Source: Salisapilia sapeloensis (Eukaryota > Oomycota > Peronosporomycetes > Peronosporales > Salisapiliaceae). From it: 42,531 nucleotides of DNA. The notes beneath the pieces were generated by a model. It was not told the origin of the DNA, did not search any database, and was given only the letters and a program-made list of their open reading frames with translations. The translations under genes and the position numbers were made by a program. The DNA lies in the NCBI GenBank assembly GCA_023334545.1, contig JAADVB010000167.1:1-42531 (forward strand), given 5' to 3'. Positions 10,223-19,526 of this stretch are shown one piece after another. Numbering within the stretch: position 1 is the first letter of the stretch; the number at the start of each line of letters is the position of its first letter.

Positions 10223-12526
10223 ATGCTCTCTCGTGTCTTCTTCAGGGCAACGGCAACACCTCGAGCCACTTTTTCTTTTGCGCGCAACGTGGCAAGTCGC
10301 AGGATGACGATCTCTCGTCTCCCGAAGAAACTCCAATACCCGTCACTCCGTCGATCCGACTTTAGTGAAACATTGCACGGACAGCAAGTTGACGATCCGT
10401 ATCGGTACTTGGAAGACCCGGATTGTAACGAAACGCGCGGGTTTGTTGATGCAGAGAATGCTACGACGCAAGAATTGTTTAGCCAGATTCCGTATGTGGA
10501 AGAAGCCAAGAATCGGTTGACGGAATTGTTTGATTATGAAAAATACTCATGTCCGACCAAGGTCGGTGGACGATACTATGCTTTCTCCAAGAACGATGGA
10601 CTGCAGAATCAAGCGGTTGTGTATCTACAGGATTCACCCGAGAGTGAACCGCGTGTCTTGTTAGACCCCAATCAATTGTCGAGTGATGGCACGGCAGCGT
10701 TGAGCAGCACGGCGTTCTCGGAAGGTAAAGCTTCCGATGCCTTGTACTTTGCGCACGGTATTTCTCGCGGTGGATCCGACTGGGTCACGGTGAAAGTGAT
10801 GAAGGTTGGAAAAGATAAGCATGAAGTCCTGGAGGATTCCGTCGAATGGGTCAAGTTCTCGTATCTTGCTTGGATGCACGACGACTCGGGCTTTTTCTAC
10901 TCTCGCTTCCCGTCACCAAAGAGCATGGAGAACGACTTGCATGATGACGATGACTCGAAGCGCGGGACGGAGACAGACTCGAATTTGCACCATCAGATCT
11001 GGTTCCACGCGTTGGGTGATCCGCAAGCCAAGGACACGCTCGTGTATGCGTATCCCAAGGATCCGTCGTACACGATGCAAGCGGAGGTGTCGGATGATGG
11101 CAAGTATTTGTTGGTATCGATGGGCGACGGATGTAAGAATGCGAATATGCTCCACATTGCAGACTTGTCTGATTTCCATGACTTCCGAGCGAAGGGATCG
11201 GACGACTTGATCTCGGTGGACAAAATAGTGGACAATATGGACTATGCCTACCACTACATTATGAACGACGGAAGTACGTTTTACTTCCAGACGAACTGGA
11301 ATGCACCTCGAGAACGTCTCGTGTCGTACAATATGGAGACGAAGGAATGGAAGGAAGTGATTCCGGAACAGGACGACAAGATTGTCTTGGAAGGCGTGTA
11401 CCCTGTCGGCGACAAGTATGTCGTTGCTAAACTCCTCCAGGACGTATGCAACGTCCTCCATGTGTACGACCTCAATGGTACATTCCACACGAACATCGAA
11501 CTACCGACTGTCGGCACCGTCGGCATCGCGAGCAAACGCTTCGAGTCGGAAGTCTTCTTTAAATTCGTCTCGTTCTTGTACCCTGGCTCGATCTACCGCA
11601 TGGATTTCTCCAAGAGCCTCAGCGACTCGACGTTATTCCGGGAAACCAAGGTCAAGAACTTTGATCCGTCGCAGTATGAAGCCAAGCAAGTGTTCTATCC
11701 GTCCAAGGATGGCACGCAGATCCCCATGTTCCTCGTAAAGAAGAAGGGAGACATTGATATCTCCAATGGTGGTCTCCCAACGTACTTGTATGGCTACGGT
11801 GGCTTCAACATCTCACTCTCGCCCATGTTCAGCGTCTCTCGCCTTGTCTTCGTCCACAACTTTGGCGGCATGCTCGCACTCCCGAATCTTCGAGGTGGAG
11901 GAGAGTATGGTGAAGAATGGCATCAGGACGGTATGCTGCATAAGAAGCAGAACGTCTTTGATGACTTCCACGCTGCGGCCGAGTACCTTGTCCAAGAAAA
12001 GTATACGACGCCGGATCGGATCGCTCTTCACGGTGGATCCAACGGCGGGCTTCTAGTCGCTGCGTGTTGCAACCAACGTCCGGAGCTCTACGGCTGTGGT
12101 GTCGCGGCTGTGGGAGTGATGGACATGCTGCGTTTCCACAAGTTCACGATTGGCCATGCGTGGCGATCGGACTATGGCGATCCGGACGTGGAAGACGACT
12201 TCCACTACTTGCGCAAGTACTCTCCTCTGCATACAGTTCCGAGTGCAGGTCAAGTATCGCATCTCAAGGACAAGGGAGGGTTCCCTGCCATGCTACTAAC
12301 CACTGGTGACCATGACGATCGTGTCGTTCCTCTGCATTCGTTCAAACTGATCGCAGAGCTCCAGCATCAACTAGGCGATTCATCCGATCAGATGAATCCG
12401 CTTGTCATTCGCATCGACACGAAGAGTGGTCATGGCGCTGGTAAACCGACTGCCAAGGTGATTGAAGAAGCGGCCGAGACGTTTGGCTTCATGGCGTGGT
12501 GCACCGGCGCGACGTTCGAGGCATAA
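10223..12526 (+). CDS. PREP: Prolyl oligopeptidase (S9A serine peptidase)
   Basis: Intronless, 767 residues. An N-terminal PYRYLEDPD motif introduces the seven-blade beta-propeller that restricts entry to short peptides, followed by the alpha/beta hydrolase domain. Catalytic Ser606 sits in HGGSNGG, the Asp in DHDDRVVP near 698, and His737 in KSGHGAGKP. LRGGGEYGEEWHQDG and the YGYGGFNISLSP oxyanion segment are typical of the family. The enzyme cleaves after proline in short peptides. The first 27 residues (MLSRVFFRATATPRATFSFAR) look like a mitochondrial presequence, whereas family members are usually cytosolic. A second Met at residue 28 (10304) would give a cytosolic form, so two forms are possible. 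The stop lies 11 bp from that of the convergent GDP-fucose-synthase-like gene. Confidence 0.95.
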   Translation: MLSRVFFRATATPRATFSFARNVASRRMTISRLPKKLQYPSLRRSDFSETLHGQQVDDPYRYLEDPDCNETRGFVDAENATTQELFSQIPYVEEAKNRLTELFDYEKYSCPTKVGGRYYAFSKNDGLQNQAVVYLQDSPESEPRVLLDPNQLSSDGTAALSSTAFSEGKASDALYFAHGISRGGSDWVTVKVMKVGKDKHEVLEDSVEWVKFSYLAWMHDDSGFFYSRFPSPKSMENDLHDDDDSKRGTETDSNLHHQIWFHALGDPQAKDTLVYAYPKDPSYTMQAEVSDDGKYLLVSMGDGCKNANMLHIADLSDFHDFRAKGSDDLISVDKIVDNMDYAYHYIMNDGSTFYFQTNWNAPRERLVSYNMETKEWKEVIPEQDDKIVLEGVYPVGDKYVVAKLLQDVCNVLHVYDLNGTFHTNIELPTVGTVGIASKRFESEVFFKFVSFLYPGSIYRMDFSKSLSDSTLFRETKVKNFDPSQYEAKQVFYPSKDGTQIPMFLVKKKGDIDISNGGLPTYLYGYGGFNISLSPMFSVSRLVFVHNFGGMLALPNLRGGGEYGEEWHQDGMLHKKQNVFDDFHAAAEYLVQEKYTTPDRIALHGGSNGGLLVAACCNQRPELYGCGVAAVGVMDMLRFHKFTIGHAWRSDYGDPDVEDDFHYLRKYSPLHTVPSAGQVSHLKDKGGFPAMLLTTGDHDDRVVPLHSFKLIAELQHQLGDSSDQMNPLVIRIDTKSGHGAGKPTAKVIEEAAETFGFMAWCTGATFEA

Positions 12527-12537
12527 GAAAAGAAATT

Positions 12538-13524
12538 TCAGTTGCAATTGATTTTATTTTGTTGTCGATACCATGCTACGGTCTCCCGCAGACCTTGACT
12601 GAGGGAGGTGAAGGTAAAGTCCGGGACGTGTCGTAGGAGTTTCTTGTTGCTACAAGTCTTACGATGCGGTCCATCGTCGTACGTCGTGTCGAAGTGGATC
12701 GGACCATGGAAACCGACGGCATGTGCGACGGAGAGTGCGAGTTCTCGTATCGAAACTTCGTCCTTGTGACTCCCAGTGAAGAGGATCGGATCGACGTGAT
12801 CGTAGTTGTCGAGAGCCCAGAGGAGGAGCTTAGCGACGTCTTTGCTGTAGATGAATTGACGCATGGCGAGACCGGAGCCGAGGATGAGTAGTGGATAGTT
12901 TTGTTCTTTTGCCACATGTGCTTTATGGATGAGTGAAGGGATGACGTGGCCTTCGATTATATCAAAGTTGTCGTTTGGACCGTAGACGTTGGTCGGGATC
13001 ACGGCCGTGAAGTGGCAGTGAAAGTCGTTCCGGTAGCAATGGTTCAATACATCTATTCGTCGCTTTGCTGTGCCTGCACCCAAGTGGGCTGCATGTAATT
13101 TACCATTATGTAGCATGCTTTCATCTAGTGGGTACGTCGCTGCGTCTGGAAAGGACGAGGTAGTTAGACATGAGATGGTCTTGGTCACGTTAAATGTGTG
13201 ACAGCACTGGAGGACGTTGTCGTCGATGGCAGTGTTGTCATGAAGGACTTTAGCCTGGTTCCGAAGGTTCTTGTAGAGACCACCGGAGGTAGCTGCGAGG
13301 TGAATGACGTGCGTTGGGCGTATACGATCGAATAAATCGCGTGTCTGCTTCTTATCACAGAGGTCGGCGTCTATGGAGCTAGTAAAGTGCCAAGTGTCAG
13401 GTGAATCTGCTTCGTTGACTTCAGAACGTAAGGCAGAGCCTAGTAGTCCAGTACCGCCCGTAACGAGGATCGTTCGGACCATGGTCAGCTGGAGGGAGGG
13501 AGTAGAATGAGCTGACCATCTCAT
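12538..13524 (-). CDS. GDP-L-fucose synthase-like protein with substituted catalytic residues
   Basis: Intronless; 328 residues from the first Met, 314 from Met15 (13482), which directly precedes the nucleotide-binding motif MVRTILVTGGTGLLG. It aligns along its whole length with GDP-L-fucose synthase (GDP-4-keto-6-deoxymannose 3,5-epimerase-reductase): THVIHLAA, AVIPTNVYGPNDNF, GHVIPSLIHKAH, RQFIYSKDVAKLLLW, DEVSIRELA. In Met15 numbering, His179 and Lys140 are kept. The catalytic Tyr136 of the YxxxK pair is Ala (LGAGTAKR), Ser107 is Thr and Cys109 is Ser (CLTTSSFP). The fold and cofactor site look intact, so this may be an inactive or altered-chemistry paralogue. It is convergent with prolyl oligopeptidase. 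Confidence 0.82.
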   Translation of the reverse strand: MRWSAHSTPSLQLTMVRTILVTGGTGLLGSALRSEVNEADSPDTWHFTSSIDADLCDKKQTRDLFDRIRPTHVIHLAATSGGLYKNLRNQAKVLHDNTAIDDNVLQCCHTFNVTKTISCLTTSSFPDAATYPLDESMLHNGKLHAAHLGAGTAKRRIDVLNHCYRNDFHCHFTAVIPTNVYGPNDNFDIIEGHVIPSLIHKAHVAKEQNYPLLILGSGLAMRQFIYSKDVAKLLLWALDNYDHVDPILFTGSHKDEVSIRELALSVAHAVGFHGPIHFDTTYDDGPHRKTCSNKKLLRHVPDFTFTSLSQGLRETVAWYRQQNKINCN

Positions 13525-13865
13525 GACATGGATGCGTCTTATATTGAAGTTGTTTCTATGGATACACTCATAATCGAGCCAACCATCGTGTCGATAGAAT
13601 ATAAAACTGCATGATTAAGTGATTTGGAAGATCTTAAGTCGGCGTCGTAATATACATTTCCATCCTCCTCTTGCTCCTTAATACAGATGCGGTATGCAAA
13701 TACGAAGGATCTACGAGGATCTATAAGCAATAGAAAACTTCTTTATTGGAAAAAGGAGGGTTGCAAGCGGATGAGATGGGGCGGCACGCAGAGTTTTAGC
13801 TGGAAATGATATTTCCACCGACAGGTGTAAAACCGAAAACCAATAAACACACAACGAAAGTAGCA
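13525..13865. other. Bidirectional promoter region
   Basis: About 340 bases between the divergent GDP-fucose-synthase-like and WD40 genes. The frame of the WD40 gene is open from 13806, but I saw no other coding content and no clear Inr match. Confidence 0.35.
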
Positions 13866-15512
13866 ATGGACTGGGCACAGGCACTTCGACAGGTCGTGCG
13901 CAAGGAAGAGAAGGCGCAGCACCTTCGACGTACACACGAACAAAAACTAATCAAAGAGCGTGCTCAACAGACATCCACTTTATTATCGTCTGAAGCTCCA
14001 CCAGCTCCAGAAGACGTCTCGAAAGTCGAAACCAATAGCAAAGACACGGAGGAATATACCGTCTTATCGTCTCCAACAGCTACATGGGAGGTATTGGAAG
14101 ATACAGAGCAAGCCGTGTGTGTATCTCTGAACCGTGCCAATACTGTATTAGCAGTTGGAGAGCGCGACGGACGCATCAGTCTCTGGGATAACACGACCAT
14201 CCGCGTCATTACGCGAGAGCTGGACCCGGCAATGGTCTCTCTACCTCCACCCGACAGTAGCTACACCTCATCTCTATCCATAGAAGAGGTAGAAATCGTA
14301 AAATCAGGTCTAAAAGCAGTCCAATGTCTCGAATGGTCGTATGACTCTCGTCTCCTCTTCGCAGCATGTGAAGAGAAGCAGACTAAGCGAGGGCGACTAT
14401 GTGTCTGGGACGTCCAAACTGCTTCTCTACTCTCAACCTATAGCTTCGACGCTCGGCTCAATGCTCTCAGTTCGCATCCATCCAACCCAGACATCCTCCT
14501 TGTCTGTGTCCATAACAAAGTACCTACGCTCCTAGACTTGTCTTCCAAGACAACATCCGAGGTACCAAACGTTCCGTTGGATAACGATACGATCACCGGT
14601 ACGATTCCGTCCAATAGTCGGCTTCCGTCTCTCTTGACCTGTGCTCGTTTCTCTCCTTCTGGTGACTACATCTATGTAGTCACAAGTAAATCGACCGTCT
14701 CCGTCCTGTCCTACCCTTCCTTCTCTCTCATCTCAACTCTCAAGTCAAGTGTCTTAATGCAGCATCTAGATCTCACAACCAATGCTCATTCGATACTTGT
14801 CACCTCTTCTAAAGGCATACACGAGTATCACGTAGACGACGGACACTTGTCCGAGACGAGGATGTACGTCACAGGAGCTGTGCGTGCTCCTTGGAGTGCC
14901 TGTTGGTTCTCTCCAGACCAAGCCTTTGTCATCGGTATGCCGCTTGTACGTCATCGGCATATCGGTGGCAATGGATTGTATGCCTGGCCTCGGACGTCCG
15001 GTAGTCTCCAGCACAACGCTGGCGTCAAGGACGGTGTCGCCAACCTCGCGGTTGATCGTGTAAAAGACGCTTATATCGCTGTCTCTACTTCTGGTGCCTT
15101 GTTTGTACTAGAAGAACCATTCGTGAGCTCTTGGCCGGGACCCATGTACCCCGCTGGCTTCCGTGTCATTACGGACAACGAGATCCATGTAGGCAATACG
15201 ATCATAGAGACGAGTAAACAAGATACAGAGGAAGGCGAGGTAGATGTAGATACCTTCACGGATACAGATCCGCAGACGTATTTAGCGTTAGATAAGAAAG
15301 TGGATGTAGATCGACAGGGTGTGCTGCACCTCCCGTCGATCCCTGTGCCTCCTGCCGCTCCGGCAGAGCCGGAGACACCGCGGGAGGAAGAGGACGACGC
15401 AGCGTTCGGATTGGACCAAAGCGTCTTCATGCCACTACCGGCGGCTGCTTGTAGCAAGAAGAAGCGTCGGCATGGGAGTACAAAGGGAAAGAGTAAACGA
15501 CTTCGACGTTAA
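13866..15512 (+). CDS. RBBP5: WD40 protein, Swd1/RBBP5-like (COMPASS/MLL core subunit)
   Basis: Intronless, 548 residues from MDWAQALRQ; an upstream Met at 13806 is possible. A charged helical N-terminus (about 1-45) precedes WD40 blades: GERDGRISLWD, CLEWSYDSRLLFAACEE with RLCVWDVQT, CARFSPSGDYIYVVTSK, and a final blade near AYIAVSTSGALFVLEE. After the propeller, an acidic segment (TEEGEVDVDTFTDTDP) and VLHLPSIPVPPAAP match the EREDEFD-type acidic hinge and LLYLP motif that follow the RBBP5 propeller. The C-terminus is basic (KKKRRHGSTKGKSKRLRR), likely a nuclear signal. RBBP5/Swd1 helps activate the H3K4 methyltransferase. The long helical N-terminus is not typical. Another nuclear WD40 protein cannot be excluded. 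Confidence 0.6.
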   Translation: MDWAQALRQVVRKEEKAQHLRRTHEQKLIKERAQQTSTLLSSEAPPAPEDVSKVETNSKDTEEYTVLSSPTATWEVLEDTEQAVCVSLNRANTVLAVGERDGRISLWDNTTIRVITRELDPAMVSLPPPDSSYTSSLSIEEVEIVKSGLKAVQCLEWSYDSRLLFAACEEKQTKRGRLCVWDVQTASLLSTYSFDARLNALSSHPSNPDILLVCVHNKVPTLLDLSSKTTSEVPNVPLDNDTITGTIPSNSRLPSLLTCARFSPSGDYIYVVTSKSTVSVLSYPSFSLISTLKSSVLMQHLDLTTNAHSILVTSSKGIHEYHVDDGHLSETRMYVTGAVRAPWSACWFSPDQAFVIGMPLVRHRHIGGNGLYAWPRTSGSLQHNAGVKDGVANLAVDRVKDAYIAVSTSGALFVLEEPFVSSWPGPMYPAGFRVITDNEIHVGNTIIETSKQDTEEGEVDVDTFTDTDPQTYLALDKKVDVDRQGVLHLPSIPVPPAAPAEPETPREEEDDAAFGLDQSVFMPLPAAACSKKKRRHGSTKGKSKRLRR

Positions 15513-15547
15513 AGAAAAAGCTTCTTGTTTCTTATCAACGTCTGACT

Positions 15548-16347
15548 CTACTTGCGTGCAGCACGTCGGTCGGCACGTGTGGCGGCGTGGAATCCAGATC
15601 GGATGGCCGCGACACTACGTGACGATCCACAATCCTGGCAATGGACAAAGTGGAGACGACTGACACTGTCGCGAGACAAGGTCGTGTTGGGCGATCGGCA
15701 CATTTGGCATGTCACGTACTCGGTAATGTACTTTCGAAGGAGCGATTCGATGTACTTCGGGACGTAACGACCTCGAATAACAAGACGTTGGTTACCATCG
15801 ATCGATCCTTCCGTACCTAGTTCCGCAAGCGTGAACTGGAGTACGTGCTCCGGGTTGCGGTGCATCATCTGACAGATTTCCTGGAAATTGACCCACAACG
15901 TCTTCTTCGTTCCGACTAGCATGCAAGTTAGTTTAGGAGATAGTTGAGATGGATAAATAGAGTACCTCGCATGAGTTGCGGAGGTTTCATGGTATGGCGC
16001 TTGCGGTCCGTCAGCTCCGGATTGTTCTCATGGAGCTTGGACATGATGCGTGCGAGAAGGTCCTCTTTATAGGCATAAGTAGCTGGGTCCTGGACGTACT
16101 CGGACGCATCGTTGCTTTCGCCTTGCGTCTCTTGACTCGCGTCCTTGGTGCTCTCGCTCTCCCCCTCTTTCTACAGTCTCGAGCTCAGGATTCACGTATC
16201 TTAAGTGCTAGTTTAGGTATAGAATACATCTTTCTTGGTCTTCTTCTTAGAAGTCTTCTTCTTCTTCTTTTTACTCAAGTCAAAGACAGCGTTAATGTCT
16301 TCCGGCGCCGTCGCCGGCGTCTCCTCTTTCTCCATCACGTCGGTCAT
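15548..16347 (-). CDS. EIF2S2: Translation initiation factor eIF2 beta subunit
   Basis: Exons 16347-16228, 16170-15966 and 15915-15548 (introns of 57 and 50 nt) give 230 residues. The N-terminus has one poly-lysine box ([14 protein letters not shown]), where the human protein has three; such boxes bind eIF5 and the catalytic epsilon subunit of eIF2B. The central domain runs [20 protein letters not shown] to [13 protein letters not shown], joined exactly over intron 2, then [20 protein letters not shown]. The C-terminal zinc ribbon has [12 protein letters not shown] and [11 protein letters not shown]. With the alpha and gamma subunits it delivers initiator Met-tRNA to the 40S ribosome. It is shorter than the human protein (333 residues) because of the reduced N-terminus. 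The stop is 35 bp from the convergent WD40 gene, and 177 bp separate its ATG from uL24m. Confidence 0.95.
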
Positions 16348-16524
16348 TTTTTTTCCTTTTTGGTCTTCCAGTCGATATGGAGAGCATTAAATCCGTTGGA
16401 TTGTTGTAATTCAAGCATTTTAGAAAAGAAAGAACCAATGAAATCACGTAGAATGATGTAAAAGGACGGAATTAAGAGACTGGAGCACCAGCCACAAAAG
16501 TACTTGTCATCCGTGTGAGGAAGG

Positions 16525-17257
16525 ATGGCTCAACCAGTGCAGCGGATTCCATTGGCGTTCCGTCGTCCACCACGTACGAAAAGCAAGGCCATTGACCTCA
16601 TTAAGAACTGGCATATCTTTCGTGGAGATACCGTACGTTTTTATTACGATAAAAACGAAGGAATGATAGACTTAATGTAGCAATGGATGGTCCTAGGTCG
16701 AAGTCGTGAATGGACCGCATAAGGGAAAGCAAGGTGTCGTTCAAACGGTCATTCGTGACCAGAACCGTGTCATTGTCGAAAACATGAATTTGGTACGTGC
16801 TATCAAGTACACAGACCGAAAGGTCCTTCCTAATAATATACATAGCGTCATCGATATGTGAAAGCTACATCTGCTACTGCCGGACGCACTTACTTGGCTC
16901 CTGGACCTATCCATTACAGCAATGTGAATCTAGTGGATCCGTCCATTGGGTACGTCCATCTCTCATTTACTACTTTAGTAGTACTAATAGAAATGCCTAC
17001 TAGCAAACCGACTCGTATTGCGATTCGATTTTCAGAGGAAGGTGACAAGCTCCGTGTGTCCAAGAAGACGGGCACGATCATCCCGAAGCCAGAGGCGATG
17101 AAGGAGCGCCAAGTACCTCGTCGAACAGGTATCTTTTATTTACATCGTGTTCCTTCCCCAAGTACTCATCCTCTTGATACTAGAAACTGGTCCACAGGAT
17201 ACGGCACCGGAGGATGTGTTGGAGAAGACGGTCGAGGACTGGGAAGTTACGCCATAG
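16525..17257 (+). CDS. MRPL24: Mitochondrial large ribosomal subunit protein uL24
   Basis: Exons 16525-16632, 16697-16792, 16846-16949, 17004-17128 and 17184-17257 (introns of 64, 53, 54 and 55 nt) give 168 residues. The KOW motif is split over intron 1: HIFRGDT joined to VEVVNGPHKGKQGVV. It continues with VENMNL then RHRYVKAT, PGPIHYSNVNLVDPSIG then KPTRIAIRF, and KLRVSKKTGTIIPKP, all in the order seen in mitochondrial and bacterial L24. Basic residues near the start (RIPLAFRRPPRTKSK) fit a matrix-targeting peptide. The protein binds 23S-type rRNA early in large-subunit assembly. The Sec14-like gene follows on the same strand 127 bp downstream. Confidence 0.92.
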
Positions 17258-17350
17258 AGTGGTTTGATAACGCAAATAGATGGCCACCAATCTTGCTTTT
17301 CCTCGTTTCTGATCCTACCTTGCATGCTTTCTTACGGCTATTTATATCTA

Positions 17351-17369
17351 CTTTCATTTCTTCATTTTC
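17351..17369 (+). promoter_or_regulatory. Inr/FPR-like core promoter of the Sec14-type gene
   Basis: CTTTCATTTCTTCATTTTC lies 16 bases before the ATG and matches TCATTYYNCAWTTT with one inserted base. A good translation-start context (GCCACCATGA) follows. Confidence 0.5.
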
Positions 17370-17384
17370 TCATTCGTCGCCACC

Positions 17385-18367
17385 ATGATCAACGAAGAAT
17401 CGCAGCCACTTGATGCCGAAGAGCTTAAGCTCTTGAGTGACGTCAAGGCCGAGTTCGGTTCGCGTTGTAATGACGAGTTTGTCATCCGTGTCGTCCGATC
17501 CCAACGAGGTCAGAAGCTGCGTCTACAGAAGACTCTGGCGGAAGTGAAGCGTATACTCGCCTGGCGAGCGAGTATGGATGCTGATCATCTATTGACAAAG
17601 GAGCTGGAGAATAGCAAGACATACTTTGACTACTGGCCAGCCTACTTGTATGGTGAGGACTGTGAAGGACATGTATTGACAGTGGATCGCGTGGCGGATA
17701 TTAATGTCGATGGACTGTTTAAGACGTTTACACACATTGATGATCTGCTTGTGCATCGAGCTCAGTATATGGAACGTATTCAATGGGAGAAGGAAGCTAT
17801 TTCGAAACGGGAGGGCAGACGTGTCTACAAGCACATTTGTATCGTCGACTTAAAGGGACTTGGTCTCAGACACCTGAGTCGTACGAACATTGGGTATCTC
17901 AAGGTACGTGAATGCTTTTACTTGTAAGTAGATGTGCACTGAGATTATATTTGGATCTATAGCCGATCTTTGATGTCGGACAGCTCTACTATCCCGAGAC
18001 ATTGCATCGATTATACTTGATTAATGCTCCAACAGTGTTCTATGGTTTCTGGAAGATCATTTCGGCGCTCATTGACCCTGAAACGCGTCAAAAAGTCGAA
18101 GTCTTTGTATGTGCTCTAGTATATCGGCGAGATTTCCATATCTAACATTTTATATAGAAGGACTTGTCCCAATTCCTCGCGGCAGCAGCTCGGCATGGCA
18201 TCCCCATGTCTGCTATCCCGACGTACTTGGACGGACAACACCAAGGCAGAGCTTTGAATACGACATTCACGCCGTCGGAAACTGAGGCTCCACTTCCTAC
18301 GGCCATGAATCTTGAAAAGACAGGAGCTACGATCATGACGCCCAATGCTTCGGAAGCGACCATCTAG
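17385..18367 (+). CDS. Sec14-like CRAL-TRIO lipid transfer protein
   Basis: Exons 17385-17903, 17963-18106 and 18158-18367 (introns of 59 and 51 nt) give 290 residues. An N-terminal CRAL-TRIO-N helical bundle (DEFVIRVVRSQRGQKLRLQKT, EVKRILAWRASM) precedes the lipid-binding domain. That domain shows HICIVDLKGLGLRHL, then across intron 1 PIFDVGQLYYPETLHRLYLI and NAPTVFYGFWKIISALIDPET, and across intron 2 KVEVFKDLSQFL. YPExLxRLYxINAPxxF and the GLGLRHL strand define the Sec14 family, which exchanges phosphatidylinositol and another lipid between membranes. The Thr/Pro-rich C-terminus after about residue 240 has no domain. No GOLD or PH domain is present, so it is a minimal cytosolic member. Confidence 0.88.
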
Positions 18368-18418
18368 CTACAAATAAAAAGCCAAAAGAAAAAAAGAAAG
18401 AAATTGTATTGGAACTCA

Positions 18419-19315
18419 TTAGAGCTTGGCGTTCGGTGCACGCGTCTTCTTTTCCTTGGCACGAGACCACTCCTGGAGCTGCTCACGAGGGAGACTCGGA
18501 CGGTCGTACAAGTAGTCTCCACCATCGACAATGATCGTCGATCCAGTCATGATCGTCGCGGCGGGAGACACGAGGAAGAGGACACTGGCGGAAATGTCGC
18601 TCTTGGTACTCGCGCGACCAAGCGGAATGCTAGACGAGATGTCACTTTCATCAACGTCACCCACGAGCTTGCTGTAGCCGACGGTGTCGCCGACGGGACC
18701 AGGCGCGACGCCCATGACACGAATACCGTAGCTTCCCCACTCGAGCGCAAGCGACCGCGTCATGCTGTCAATAGCTGACTTGGCCGCCGAGGCATGCACC
18801 TGATACCACTTGGCATACATCTGCAGCGTCGCACTAATGTTAATGATATGCGTAGCGTGCTCATGCTCCGGTAGCTTCTTCGTCTCACGCTTAAGCGCTT
18901 TGAACGCCGCTCGGCTCATGTTGAACGAACCAATGGCATCAATCTCCATGACCGTCCGGAATGCATTCGTAGACAATTGCTCCGCCGCAGCAAGGAAGTT
19001 GCCAGCAGCACAATTGACCAAGATATCAAGACGACCAAACGTCTTTAAGATGTCCTGAATCGCTTTATCAGCGTGTTCCGAGTTACGAACATCCCCTTCT
19101 AACGCCAGACCTTGACTAGGCGTCGACTGTTTGATCTTGGACAAGGTATCCTGTAGTTTATCCTTGCGACGTCCCATCACAGCGACATTGGCACCGTACG
19201 TGGCGAGTTGGATGGCAATATCCTGTCCGATCCCCGATCCCCCGCCTGTGACAAAGGCAACTTTGCCTTTCAAGAGGTCCTTGTTAAATGTTTTGGCAAC
19301 GGCAGCAGCATCCAT
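18419..19315 (-). CDS. DECR2: Peroxisomal 2,4-dienoyl-CoA reductase (DECR2-type SDR)
   Basis: Intronless, 298 residues. The short-chain dehydrogenase fold has the cofactor motif VTGGGSGIG, the NADP-favouring VMGRR after strand 2, and NCAAGNFL where ordinary SDRs have NNAG. The family-specific active site WYQVHASAAKSAID keeps the catalytic lysine, and APGPVGDT follows. The enzyme reduces 2,4-dienoyl-CoA with NADPH so that polyunsaturated fatty acids can enter beta-oxidation. The chain ends NAKL; AKL is a valid type 1 peroxisomal targeting signal and the human DECR2 protein ends the same way. Length matches DECR2. An Inr-like motif lies just upstream at 19328-19341. Confidence 0.92.
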   Translation of the reverse strand: MDAAAVAKTFNKDLLKGKVAFVTGGGSGIGQDIAIQLATYGANVAVMGRRKDKLQDTLSKIKQSTPSQGLALEGDVRNSEHADKAIQDILKTFGRLDILVNCAAGNFLAAAEQLSTNAFRTVMEIDAIGSFNMSRAAFKALKRETKKLPEHEHATHIINISATLQMYAKWYQVHASAAKSAIDSMTRSLALEWGSYGIRVMGVAPGPVGDTVGYSKLVGDVDESDISSSIPLGRASTKSDISASVLFLVSPAATIMTGSTIIVDGGDYLYDRPSLPREQLQEWSRAKEKKTRAPNAKL

Positions 19316-19327
19316 GACGTATGGCGC

Positions 19328-19341
19328 AAATATGAAAATGA
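19328..19341 (-). promoter_or_regulatory. Inr-like motif of the dienoyl-CoA reductase gene
   Basis: TCATTTTCATATTT on the minus strand, 12 bases before the ATG, is close to the TCATTYYNCAWTTT core of the oomycete initiator. It may be one of several start sites, since similar CATTTTC runs lie just upstream. Confidence 0.4.
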
Positions 19342-19526
19342 CGAGATCGTGCTGAAAATGAAAATGATGACGTCTACCTTGAAGTATCTATCCGTTTCGA
19401 TTATGCGTTTCAGCTGGTCTGTAAAAACATATGTACAAGGAATAGAGAGAGATGGATGAATTGTAGCTCGTATTGTGAGACGACTGGGAGCGTATCGACC
19501 GGAGATTTTCGTGAGGGCGTGGGAGG

